Shown in pieces: positions 1-7,777 of a stretch of 33,299 bases of DNA (within the stretch, counting starts at the first letter, position 1; each line of letters opens with the position of its first letter). Location: positions 1-33,299 of the forward strand of contig JAPLPO010000025.1 in the NCBI GenBank assembly GCA_026400155.1, given 5' to 3'. The stretch comes from Burkholderiales bacterium (GTDB lineage Bacteria; Pseudomonadota; Gammaproteobacteria; Burkholderiales; Burkholderiaceae_C). The position numbers and the translations under genes are program-made. Below the pieces are notes generated by a model, which saw only the letters and a list, made by a program, of their open reading frames with translations, had not been told where the DNA came from and did no database searches.

Positions 1-636
1 AATGCCCCAAACCGTGCCGAACAAGCCCACGAAGGGCGATGTAGAACCCACTGTGGCCAACACAGCCAAACCGTCTTGCATGCGGCTTTGTACGTTGCCA
101 ATGGCACGCTGAATGCTTCTGGCCGTCCAGGTGTCAAAGTCCACCCCGCCCAGCAAACCGGTGTGCTTGTTGGCACTTTCAAGACCTTTTTCAGCAATGA
201 AGCGGAAAGGGCTGTCGTCTGCCAAGCCATCTGCGCCTTGGCGCAAAGAAGCTGCACTCCAGAAACTTTCTTTGGCAGCTGCGGCAAACTTCGCGGCTTT
301 CGATTGTTCAAAGTACTTGGTAAAGAGCACGTACCAAGAACCCATGGACATCAGCACCAAGATGAGCAAGGTGCCCTTGGCCACCACGTCGCCTTGGGCC
401 CACAAGGCGCCCAAGCCGTAGGGGTTTTCGTCGTGAGCACCGGGGGCTGGTGCAGCTTCAGCTGCAACGGGCGCTGCAGGCGCTGCAGGTGCGGCAGGTG
501 CTGCCTCGGCGGCTGGCGCTGGTGCCGCTGCCGCAGGGGCTGCCTCTTTGGGCTTGGCCGCAAAGCTGCTGCTGGCCAATCCCATGCCTGCCACCAAACC
601 GATGGCTAAGACGAGAGTTTTGAGTTGCTTGATCAT
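1..636 (-). CDS. exbB: ExbB/TolQ/MotA-family proton channel subunit ExbB (C-terminus beyond window edge)
   Basis: Inner-membrane subunit of the TonB-ExbB-ExbD motor, which uses the proton gradient to power TonB-dependent outer-membrane receptors. The 212 visible residues start MIKQLKTLVL, with a signal-peptide-like segment ending near residue 26 (SSFA/AK). A low-complexity Ala/Pro/Glu tract follows to about residue 65. After that comes a membrane segment (GTLLILVLMSMGSWYVLF) and the ExbB hallmark GSTSPFVGLFGTVWGI at the window edge. The start at 636 is supported by GAGGAG about 7 nt upstream. It lies 82 nt downstream of tonB on the same strand, so the two are probably one operon. exbD would be expected just outside the window. 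The gene is cut by the window edge, not broken. Confidence 0.95.
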   Translation of the reverse strand, partial: MIKQLKTLVLAIGLVAGMGLASSSFAAKPKEAAPAAAAPAPAAEAAPAAPAAPAAPVAAEAAPAPGAHDENPYGLGALWAQGDVVAKGTLLILVLMSMGSWYVLFTKYFEQSKAAKFAAAAKESFWSAASLRQGADGLADDSPFRFIAEKGLESANKHTGLLGGVDFDTWTARSIQRAIGNVQSRMQDGLAVLATVGSTSPFVGLFGTVWGI

Positions 637-718
637 GGAAAGACTCCTCTGAAACGAATTCAATTAAATTTAAAAATGTTCAACAAAATGTTGGGTTCTT
701 GCGGCTGATTGGGAATGC

Positions 719-1393
719 TTATTCCAAACGCCAGGTGTATTTCATGCTGGCCCAGCTTTGCTGAGGCTTGCCATCTATCGTGCCGGGCTTGAACTGACAC
801 TTGGACAAACCAGCCCTGGCCGCTTCATCCAAACGCCTAAAGCCCGAAGACCTCTCAACGGCTGACTCAATGACCTTGCCATCGACGCCCACCAAGAATT
901 TCAATTGCACAGTGCCCTCCTCTTCCAAGCGCTTTGAAGCGCTGGGGTATTCGGGCTTTTCGCAGCCGGACGCATTGATCACAGCGGCTGTTTGAACAGG
1001 CGGCGCGGGCGGCGCTGGTGGTGCGGGCGGCGCTGGCGGTGCATTCATCTGCACTGGCAGAGGCGAAGGTGGCGCGATAGGTTGCGGTGTATTCGAGACA
1101 GCAGCAATGGCATTCACCGGAGGTGGCGCAGCCACGGGCACTTCAACCGGCGGCACGTAGGCGGGCGGTGGGGGTGGCAAGTTCTTGGGCGGTGGCGGTG
1201 GTGGGGGCGGCGGAATGTCGGGCTTGGTCTCTTCCAAAAGAACGGCTTCCACCGGACCTTTGATGACCTTCACAAACTTGCGCGCAAGTCCGGAATTGAT
1301 GGCCCAAAAAAGCAGCCCGTGCAACACCACCACAACGGTCAACCCGATCAAATGCTTGCGAGGGGTTCGTTGCCGGCTGGCGTAATCAATCAT
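719..1393 (-). CDS. tonB: TonB family energy transducer
   Basis: Links the ExbB/ExbD motor in the inner membrane to TonB boxes of outer-membrane receptors. The 224-residue protein has a short cytoplasmic N-terminus and one membrane helix at about residues 15-36. A long periplasm-spanning linker follows, with runs of up to nine prolines and repeated APPAPPAPP units (about 60-140). The C-terminal TonB domain (about 143-224) contains YPSASKRLEEEGTVQLKF and ends in YTWRLE. AAGGAG lies about 10 nt before the ATG. It is first in a tonB-exbB unit preceded by its own promoter and a palindromic operator candidate. The TonB-dependent receptor at 25584-28346 is the obvious partner in this window, although TonB proteins often serve several receptors. 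Confidence 0.95.
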   Translation of the reverse strand: MIDYASRQRTPRKHLIGLTVVVVLHGLLFWAINSGLARKFVKVIKGPVEAVLLEETKPDIPPPPPPPPPKNLPPPPPAYVPPVEVPVAAPPPVNAIAAVSNTPQPIAPPSPLPVQMNAPPAPPAPPAPPAPPVQTAAVINASGCEKPEYPSASKRLEEEGTVQLKFLVGVDGKVIESAVERSSGFRRLDEAARAGLSKCQFKPGTIDGKPQQSWASMKYTWRLE

Positions 1394-1478
1394 GTAGCAA
1401 GTACTCCTTTTCAGCTAGGCTAATCTATCACGTGTTACAGATCTAAAAAACTTTGGATTTTATTTACAACCGGTCGAA

Positions 1479-1506
1479 ATTGTAATTAAGTTACAGCGTT
1501 TGACAA
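1479..1506 (-). promoter_or_regulatory. tonB promoter with overlapping HexR/RpiR-like palindrome
   Basis: On the minus strand, TTGTCA (1501-1506) and TACAAT (1479-1484) are separated by 16 bp, a good sigma-70 arrangement about 85 nt upstream of the tonB ATG. A 15-bp palindrome, TGTAACTTAATTACA (1481-1495), fills most of the spacer and covers the -10 box; only one of its seven base pairs mismatches. It closely resembles the HexR operator consensus as I recall it (TGTAAT-A/T-rich-ATTACA). HexR is an RpiR-family regulator, and the neighbouring gene encodes an RpiR domain. Repression by the fused Glk/RpiR protein is an inference. Confidence 0.6.
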
Positions 1507-1555
1507 GTTATTGGTAGCAAAATTACATAAGGGTTATCCCTTGTTATTTTGGGCT

Positions 1556-3427
1556 TTATTGGCTGTGAGAAATGTAGGGTTTGAGGGGTGCAGACAGCCT
1601 GACACCTGGTGTTCCATGTGCGTCGAGTGGCTTCTCTGAAAGGTCTTTTTCAAGGGTGTGGGTCACCGAATGGCGCATTTCCAAGCCCACTATCAAAATA
1701 TCGATGAGCAACAAATGCAAAACACGGCTCACCATGGGCAGATGTGTGGCGGCGTTCTCGTTGTGATCGGCAACCAAAGCAGCATCTGCTTTGCGGGCCA
1801 GAGGAGATTGGTTGGCTGTGATGGCAATCAAGGCCGCGCCGCGCTGTTGAATCTTTTCTTGCAAAGCCATGAGTTCAGGCAATTTGCCGCCACTGCTGAT
1901 AATCACGGCCACAGTGCCGGGTTGAATGGTGGCCGCAGTGAGTTCTTGAAGGTGAGGCTCCGTGTGGGCACCACAAGGCAGACCAAGTCGCAAAAATTTG
2001 GTTTGAGCATCTTGGGCCACTGCCGCATAGTTGCCCACTGCAAAGAGTTCGACGCGGTCTGACGCAGCCACCAAGTCAATGGCGCGGTCAATCGATTCAC
2101 GTTGCAACTCATTGCGCAGTTGCAAAATAGCGTTGGCCGTGTTGCCCAGCACCTTGGCGCCCAATTCCAGCATGGAATCATCGTTGGTCACTTGTGAGTG
2201 CGTGATCGGAACCGACATGCTCAAGCCCGAAGCCAAACGCAGCTTGAAATCAGACAAGCCTTTGCAACCCACAGACCGACAAAAACGAATCACGGTCGGT
2301 TGGCTAACCTGTGCTGCCAACGCTATATCGTGAATGGGGTCACTCAGCACAGAGCGAGGTTTGGCCAATACCAAGTCGGCAACCCGTTGCTCGGCCGGAG
2401 AAAACTCAGCGCGCGAGCGCCTAATTTGAGTCAGGATGGCTGAACCAGGGTTGTTTAACATGGCGCGCAACTGAGTGTCCAAAATGGCCGAAGCCCCCAA
2501 GAAAGTGGCCTCGCTCGCTGTGATCACAAAGGTGGGAATGTGGCCAACATAGTTGGCAAATCGACCCTTTTGCTCAAAGCGACTTCGAAAGCCCGAGCGG
2601 TCAAAAAATTCACCCAAGCGCGGCACAATGCTGCCGCCAATATAGATGCCGCCCGTGGCACCTAGGGTCAGCGCCAAATTGCTGGCGGCCGTGCCGAGCA
2701 TGTTGCAAAACACGTCCAATGTTTGCGTGCACAAGGGGTCTTGTTCTTCCAAGGCTTGGCGTGTGATGTCGGGCGCTGAAAGGCTCTTGACTTTCGTGTG
2801 GTTCAGTTCTGCAAGTGCCAAGTAGGTCAATTCCAAACCCGGTCCGGACAGCAAACGTTCAAACGAAACGTGGTCAAACTGCCGCCACATATAAGCCAAC
2901 ACAGCGGCCTCGCGGGCATCTGAGGGCGCAAAGCTCGTGTGGCCTCCCTCAGACCCTAGCGATGTCCAACCGTCGCCGGAAGGGATCAGGCCCGAAACAC
3001 CCAATCCTGAACCTGAGCCGAGCAGGCCAATGACACTGTTTTTAACGGCTTGGCCAGAGCCCACTTGTCGAAAGTCTTGCGGCCCTAATCGCGGTAAGGC
3101 CATGGCCAATGCCGTGAAGTCGTTCACCACCACGAGTGTTTCGAGACCTAAATTGACGCGTGTTTCTTCAATAGAAAAATGCCAGTGGTAGTTGGTCATG
3201 CGAACCTGGTCACCGTCCACCGGGTTGGCAATGGCCACGGCAGCATGGGCCACAGAGGCTGATTTCAAGCTGGCCAGGTAGGCCGCCATGGCGGCTTCAA
3301 AGCTGGGAAAGTCAGCACATCGCAAGCTGCGTTGTTGGGCAAATCCGCCATAGCTGGTTTCTATGGCAAAGCGCGCATACAGGCCACCGATATCAGCGAT
3401 CAAACGGGGAGAGTCAAATGCGATCAT
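1556..3427 (-). CDS. glk: Bifunctional glucokinase / RpiR-family transcriptional regulator
   Basis: A fusion of a ROK-independent bacterial glucokinase (about residues 8-325) with an RpiR regulator: HTH at about 333-405 and a sugar-phosphate-binding SIS domain at about 430-565. Such fusions are known in Burkholderiales. Glucose-binding residues look intact: VNDF at 101-104, and SEGGHTSF with E160 and H163. The HTH contains AAQVSQPTVIRFCRSVG. The first phosphate loop is unusual: DIGG is followed by LY instead of the usual TN (residues 16-17). The start MIAFDSPRLIADIGG at 3427 is chosen because the glucokinase fold begins there. The frame stays open to 3565, but the extra 46 residues do not look conserved. 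It would phosphorylate cytosolic glucose released by the glucosidases and could regulate the locus through the SIS domain. Confidence 0.9.
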   Translation of the reverse strand: MIAFDSPRLIADIGGLYARFAIETSYGGFAQQRSLRCADFPSFEAAMAAYLASLKSASVAHAAVAIANPVDGDQVRMTNYHWHFSIEETRVNLGLETLVVVNDFTALAMALPRLGPQDFRQVGSGQAVKNSVIGLLGSGSGLGVSGLIPSGDGWTSLGSEGGHTSFAPSDAREAAVLAYMWRQFDHVSFERLLSGPGLELTYLALAELNHTKVKSLSAPDITRQALEEQDPLCTQTLDVFCNMLGTAASNLALTLGATGGIYIGGSIVPRLGEFFDRSGFRSRFEQKGRFANYVGHIPTFVITASEATFLGASAILDTQLRAMLNNPGSAILTQIRRSRAEFSPAEQRVADLVLAKPRSVLSDPIHDIALAAQVSQPTVIRFCRSVGCKGLSDFKLRLASGLSMSVPITHSQVTNDDSMLELGAKVLGNTANAILQLRNELQRESIDRAIDLVAASDRVELFAVGNYAAVAQDAQTKFLRLGLPCGAHTEPHLQELTAATIQPGTVAVIISSGGKLPELMALQEKIQQRGAALIAITANQSPLARKADAALVADHNENAATHLPMVSRVLHLLLIDILIVGLEMRHSVTHTLEKDLSEKPLDAHGTPGVRLSAPLKPYISHSQ

Positions 3428-3523
3428 GGACAAATCTGGGGCAATGGTGTGCAATATTGAGTGAGGGCTGTCGAATTTCAGGCTGTTTGCGAAGCACTCA
3501 AAGGTCTGACGATTGACTGAATT

Positions 3524-3577
3524 TGTAATGTAACTACGAGCAAGCAAGTTGAAATGTAACCTCATTGTTACTTTTAT
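3524..3577 (+). promoter_or_regulatory. Candidate promoter/operator region between glk and the amylase gene
   Basis: TTGAAA (3549-3554), a 17-bp spacer and TTTTAT (3572-3577) form a possible but weak promoter reading toward the amylase. The spacer holds an inverted repeat, TGTAAC (3555-3560) and GTTACT (3567-3572). Just upstream, TGTAATGTAACTACG (3524-3538) has the half-site spacing of the tonB palindrome but a degenerate right half. TGTAAC-type half-sites therefore recur on both sides of glk. The spacing of the inverted repeat differs from that of the tonB site by 3 bp, so a common regulator is uncertain. Confidence 0.35.
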
Positions 3578-3659
3578 TTCAAGCCCAATGGCCGTGAAAA
3601 TTGCAACATATTAGAGGAAAATAGGCCATCTCTCATCGAAAATCAAGAGCGTTTCACTC

Positions 3660-6386
3660 ATGTTACTTTCTTACGCGCGTAGTAAAGCTACAGTTTTCGG
3701 GGCTTCAATTTCTGTATCTGTTTTGGTATGGGCCCTGAGCATGGCACTTTCAGCAGAAGCCGCAGCGCCCAAATTAAAGCTTCATGTGCCGTCACCCGAT
3801 TGGCGCGACCAAATCATTTACTTTCTCATGACTGACCGTTTTGAGGATGGAAACCCTCAAAACAACGATCAAGGTGCGGGTGAGTTTGATCCCAAGCAAG
3901 GCGCGCGCTACAGCGGTGGCGATTTGGCAGGTGTGCAAAAACGGCTGAACTACATCCAAGGGCTGGGCGCCACGGCGGTGTGGATCACGCCCCCGGTGGC
4001 CAACCAGTGGTGGAACGGCAACTACGGTGGCTACCACGGCTACTGGGCATCCGACTTCAAGCGGGTTGACGCCCACGTGGGCACCTTGAAAGACTACCAA
4101 AAACTCTCTGATGCACTGCACCGCCGAGGGATGTACCTCGTTCAAGACATTGTGCTGAACCACATGGGCGATTTTTTTCGCTATAAAAATGTAGCGCCTG
4201 GAAGCACAGAGAAAGATCCGACACAAGGCTATGAGTTCAACGCGCAATCGGTCCCAATGAAGGCACCTTTGCAAAAGCCCTTTAACCAGAACGACCCACT
4301 CAACTCTCAACATCGTACAGCAGGCATCTATCACTGGACGCCCGATGTGGTCAATTACAACGATCGCCATCAAGAGTTGAATTACCAGATGGCTGGCTTG
4401 GACGATTTGAATTCTGAAAACCCGGTGGTCAGACGTGCACTGCGCGACAGCTATGGGTATTGGATTCGAGAAGTGGGTGTCGATGCTTTCAGGTTGGACA
4501 CGGCCTTTTATGTACCGCCAGAGGCCATTCAAGATTTTCTCTATGCCAAAGATCCCAAGCACCCCGGCATGCGCTTGGTTGCCCAACAAACGGGCCGCAA
4601 AAATTTCCTGACCTTTGGCGAAGGCTTTGGCATCGACAAGGCAGGTGAGACCCAGCAAATGAAAAAAATTGAGGCCTACGTGCGAGACGCCAAGGGTGCG
4701 CCCGTCATGCAAGGCATGCTCAATTTTCCGTTGTATGGCAGTGTGAGTGATGTCATGGCGCGGGGGCGTCCCACGCAAGAGTTGGCAGAGCGAATTCGAC
4801 AGAACATGCAAATTCACAGCGATCCGCACCGCATGCCCAGTTTCTTAGACAACCACGATGTTGATCGGTTTTTAAAGGGTGGCAGTGAATTGGCCTTGCG
4901 TCAAAGCTTGGCCTTGATGATGACCTTGCCTGGCATTCCAACTTTGTATTACGGCACTGAGCAAGGTTTCAAAGAACAACGTGCCGCCATGTTTGGCAAG
5001 GGCTATGGCTCTGGGGGAGTGGATCATTTCAACCAACAGGCACCTTTGTACACCTACACCCGAAGCTTGACGACCTTGCGCAAGCAGCACAAAGTTTTCT
5101 CTAGAGGGGTGCCAACGATATTGCGCGAAGATTCAGCCGGTCCTGGCGTGTTGGCTTACCGCATGGACCATGGCAATCAGTCTGCGTGGGTGGTTTTCAA
5201 TACGGCAGATCACGCGGTGATGTTGGATCGATTAGAACTTTTTAAAGGCCGTAAAAACGCAGCAAGGCCCGCTTCCCTCAAAGGCGTTTGGGGTGTTGAG
5301 GGAGCACAGTTCAAGCTGCCCACAGAAATTCGAATGGCAGACACAGCCTCTGACGACCATGCTGTGAATTTGCAAATGCCACCGCGCAGCACTCAAATTT
5401 GGATGGACGAGGGACAATCTAACAAGCGTTCAATGCATGTTGCAAATAACGCAGCAAAAACCAAAACTGTATTGCCTCAATGGCCCAGCAACATGCCGGA
5501 AAAAATGGCGCAAGACTTTGAGCTCAAAGGGGAGTGGTCTTTGCCTCAAGCCGCCACAACTGAGTTGGTCCTGGTGGTGAATGGCCAGTTGAACAATGCC
5601 AAAGTGGTTGAGTGGCTGTCACCCAAGCAATGGCAGTTGAGAGTAGACACCTCGGCTTGGGCAGATGCTTCTGATCAACGCTTGAGCTTGGTGGTCAGAG
5701 ACACAAAGACACAAAGTGTGCTGACAGTCAGTGAACCCAGATTTTTGCGTTTTGAAAAACAATGGGCCTTGGTCTCAGAAGTGCTGGACCCCAAAGGCGA
5801 CGATCGGGGCCCGCTTGGAACTTACGTTTACCCCACAGACCCCGGCTATTTTCCTGGGATCTTTGACATTGAATCAATGCAAGTGTGGCGCGCGCAGAAG
5901 TCCATCCGCTTGAAACTTAAGATGGGTGCACTGAGCCAATCGTGGAACCCCGCCAACGGATTTGACCATGTGGTTTTCACGGTGTTCATAGGTCTGCCGA
6001 ATGCTACCAACAGCCTTCAAGTGATGCCAATGCAGCAAGACCAACTTCCTCCCGGCACACATTGGCACTTTCGCTTGAGAACCCATGGCTGGTCGAATGC
6101 CATGTTTTCCACACAAGGTGCCTCAGCGGGCTCTGAAGGACAAACCTTGCTGGAGACTGCCAAGCTCAAAGTAGACGCGCAAGCTCAAACCATTCAATTT
6201 GATTTTCCAGCCTCTTTGTTGTCTCAACTCCCTGATTTGAAGGGCGTTCAAATCTTGGTCAACACATGGGATTACGACAGCGGTTATCGCAAACTCTCGC
6301 AACAAGGGGGCACGCACAATGTGGGCGGAGGCAATGCCGATCAGCCGTTGTGGATGGACAGCATCAAGATTGAACTGAACCCATGA
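3660..6386 (+). CDS. Exported GH13 alpha-amylase-family enzyme with glucodextranase-type C-terminal module
   Basis: A 908-residue secreted or periplasmic alpha-glucan hydrolase. A signal peptide covers about residues 1-35. The GH13 catalytic barrel (about 45-480) carries all four classical regions: DIVLNHMG; FRLD with nucleophile D280; FGEGF with acid/base E321; and FLDNHDVD with stabiliser D400. A beta-sandwich C domain and a linker follow. Residues about 708-905 (DPKGDDRG, then YPTDPGYFPGIFDI) match the C-terminal membrane/sugar-binding module of glucodextranases (Glucodextran_C). The length is about twice that of a minimal amylase because of these extra domains. The stop overlaps the MATE start (ATGA), so the two are translationally coupled. 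Exact specificity (amylase, cyclodextrinase or similar) cannot be read from sequence. No clear Shine-Dalgarno is visible before the ATG. Confidence 0.9.
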   Translation: MLLSYARSKATVFGASISVSVLVWALSMALSAEAAAPKLKLHVPSPDWRDQIIYFLMTDRFEDGNPQNNDQGAGEFDPKQGARYSGGDLAGVQKRLNYIQGLGATAVWITPPVANQWWNGNYGGYHGYWASDFKRVDAHVGTLKDYQKLSDALHRRGMYLVQDIVLNHMGDFFRYKNVAPGSTEKDPTQGYEFNAQSVPMKAPLQKPFNQNDPLNSQHRTAGIYHWTPDVVNYNDRHQELNYQMAGLDDLNSENPVVRRALRDSYGYWIREVGVDAFRLDTAFYVPPEAIQDFLYAKDPKHPGMRLVAQQTGRKNFLTFGEGFGIDKAGETQQMKKIEAYVRDAKGAPVMQGMLNFPLYGSVSDVMARGRPTQELAERIRQNMQIHSDPHRMPSFLDNHDVDRFLKGGSELALRQSLALMMTLPGIPTLYYGTEQGFKEQRAAMFGKGYGSGGVDHFNQQAPLYTYTRSLTTLRKQHKVFSRGVPTILREDSAGPGVLAYRMDHGNQSAWVVFNTADHAVMLDRLELFKGRKNAARPASLKGVWGVEGAQFKLPTEIRMADTASDDHAVNLQMPPRSTQIWMDEGQSNKRSMHVANNAAKTKTVLPQWPSNMPEKMAQDFELKGEWSLPQAATTELVLVVNGQLNNAKVVEWLSPKQWQLRVDTSAWADASDQRLSLVVRDTKTQSVLTVSEPRFLRFEKQWALVSEVLDPKGDDRGPLGTYVYPTDPGYFPGIFDIESMQVWRAQKSIRLKLKMGALSQSWNPANGFDHVVFTVFIGLPNATNSLQVMPMQQDQLPPGTHWHFRLRTHGWSNAMFSTQGASAGSEGQTLLETAKLKVDAQAQTIQFDFPASLLSQLPDLKGVQILVNTWDYDSGYRKLSQQGGTHNVGGGNADQPLWMDSIKIELNP

Positions 6387-7777
6387 AGATGCGTTTTGGC
6401 GCTATTGCGGCGCCCTTGTTTTTAGAGCTGAGCATTGGCATGGCCGTGGGCATGCTGGGTACCAGTTTTGCCGCACACATTTCAGACGCAGCAGGCGGTG
6501 CATTTGCCCTCACCAACCATTTGTTTGGTTTGCTGTTCATGGTGTTTCGCTTGGTGGGGGCGGGTATAGGGGTGGTGGTCAGCCAAAACTTGGGCGCGCA
6601 ACACCGCCATGAAGCAGACCGCGTAGCGCGCGCTGCATTGGCCGCTGGAACCTGGATGGGTGGCAGCATGGCCGTGGTGGCCTTGGTGTTTGCCACGCTA
6701 CTTTTGCGCTTGCTGAATGCACCAGCCGATGTGTTGGTCTTGGCCACGCCCTTGCTTCAAGCCTTGTCATTGGCTTTGCTGTTAGATGCTTGGAATGCCT
6801 GCATGGCCAGTGTCATGCGCGCGCATTTGCGAACGCGAGAAACACTGGGCGTCATGTTGGTCATGCACGCGGTCCATGTGGGTTTGGCTTGGCCTTTGAT
6901 GCATGGTGTGAGCTTCGTGCCAGGCCTTGAAAATTGGCCAGGCTTTGGTTTGCCAGGCTTTGCCCTTGCCTTGGTCATCAGCCGCTTGGTGGGTCTGTGG
7001 CTGCATTGGATTTTGTGGCAAAGCCGATTGAAGTTGGTGCCAGATGTAGCCGATTTTTGGCGCTTTCGCAAAACACAAATCAAACACATACTGCACATTG
7101 GCTTACCCGGTGCAGCTGAAAACCTATCTTGGGAATTGGCCTTTTTAGTCAGCGTGGCGGCTGTGGGCCTCATGGGCACCCAAGCCTTGGCTACGCAGGC
7201 TTATGTCTTGCAATTCAACATGTGGATCTTGATCAGCGGTGCGGCCATCGGCATCGCCGTTGAAATGGTGGTCGGTCATTTGGTGGGCGCCAGAAAATTG
7301 CGCGAAGCGCATGTGCTGGTGAAGCGCGCACAGACCATCGGCTTTGCAGTGACCCTGGTTGTGGCGGTGCTCATGGCTTGGCAAGGTGCTAGCTTGCTGA
7401 GGTGGTTTACAGACGATCCCGCTATTTTGGCTGAAGGTCAGCGTTTGCTGTGGTGGTCCATTCTGTTGGAAACAGGCCGCACCTTCAACCTGATTGTGAT
7501 TTCAGCATTGCGCGCCACAGGCGACTCTAAGTACCCGTTTTATGCCGGTGCAGGCTCGATGGCCGTGGTCTTGGCTGGCGGCAGTTGGTTGCTGGGCGTG
7601 CACTGGGGCTGGGGTCTCACGGGTATCTGGATTGCCTATGCCGCCGACGAGTGGATTCGCGGACTGTTAATGTGGCATCGCTGGGTGTCTAGAGGATGGA
7701 TTCCCCATGCCAGAGCAACGCATGCCCGCATGCGACATCAAACGCCATCGCCTGCGATCCCTCAAGCTAGCACGTAA
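6383..7777 (+). CDS. MATE-family multidrug/solute efflux transporter
   Basis: A 464-residue integral inner-membrane protein with about 12 hydrophobic helices in two homologous halves, typical of MATE antiporters. The N-terminus contains PLFLELSIGMAVGMLGTSF. A loop reads VGAGIGVVVSQNLGAQ, and the second half has the equivalent GAAIGIAVEMVVGHLVGA, the paired glycine-rich segments of this family. MATE proteins normally expel cationic compounds or metabolites in exchange for protons or sodium ions. The start overlaps the amylase stop by 4 nt (ATGA), so its synthesis is tied to the amylase. The 3' end overlaps the convergent glucosidase gene by 16 nt. A role in glucan metabolism is not established, and the substrate is unknown. 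Confidence 0.88.
   Translation: MKMRFGAIAAPLFLELSIGMAVGMLGTSFAAHISDAAGGAFALTNHLFGLLFMVFRLVGAGIGVVVSQNLGAQHRHEADRVARAALAAGTWMGGSMAVVALVFATLLLRLLNAPADVLVLATPLLQALSLALLLDAWNACMASVMRAHLRTRETLGVMLVMHAVHVGLAWPLMHGVSFVPGLENWPGFGLPGFALALVISRLVGLWLHWILWQSRLKLVPDVADFWRFRKTQIKHILHIGLPGAAENLSWELAFLVSVAAVGLMGTQALATQAYVLQFNMWILISGAAIGIAVEMVVGHLVGARKLREAHVLVKRAQTIGFAVTLVVAVLMAWQGASLLRWFTDDPAILAEGQRLLWWSILLETGRTFNLIVISALRATGDSKYPFYAGAGSMAVVLAGGSWLLGVHWGWGLTGIWIAYAADEWIRGLLMWHRWVSRGWIPHARATHARMRHQTPSPAIPQAST

Noticed and set aside
1529-1542. AAGGG-TTAT-CCCTT as terminator of the glk-rpiR gene
   Set aside because: The stem is only 5 bp and no T run follows in the minus direction; kept only as a weak hairpin.
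3427-3565. N-terminal extension of the glucokinase fusion
   Set aside because: The additional 46 residues do not resemble any glucokinase start and would include the TGTAAC repeat region; the later ATG fits the family.
3792-4829. Long open frame on the minus strand inside the amylase gene
   Set aside because: It is antisense to the conserved GH13 barrel and its translation shows no recognisable domain; overlap shadow.
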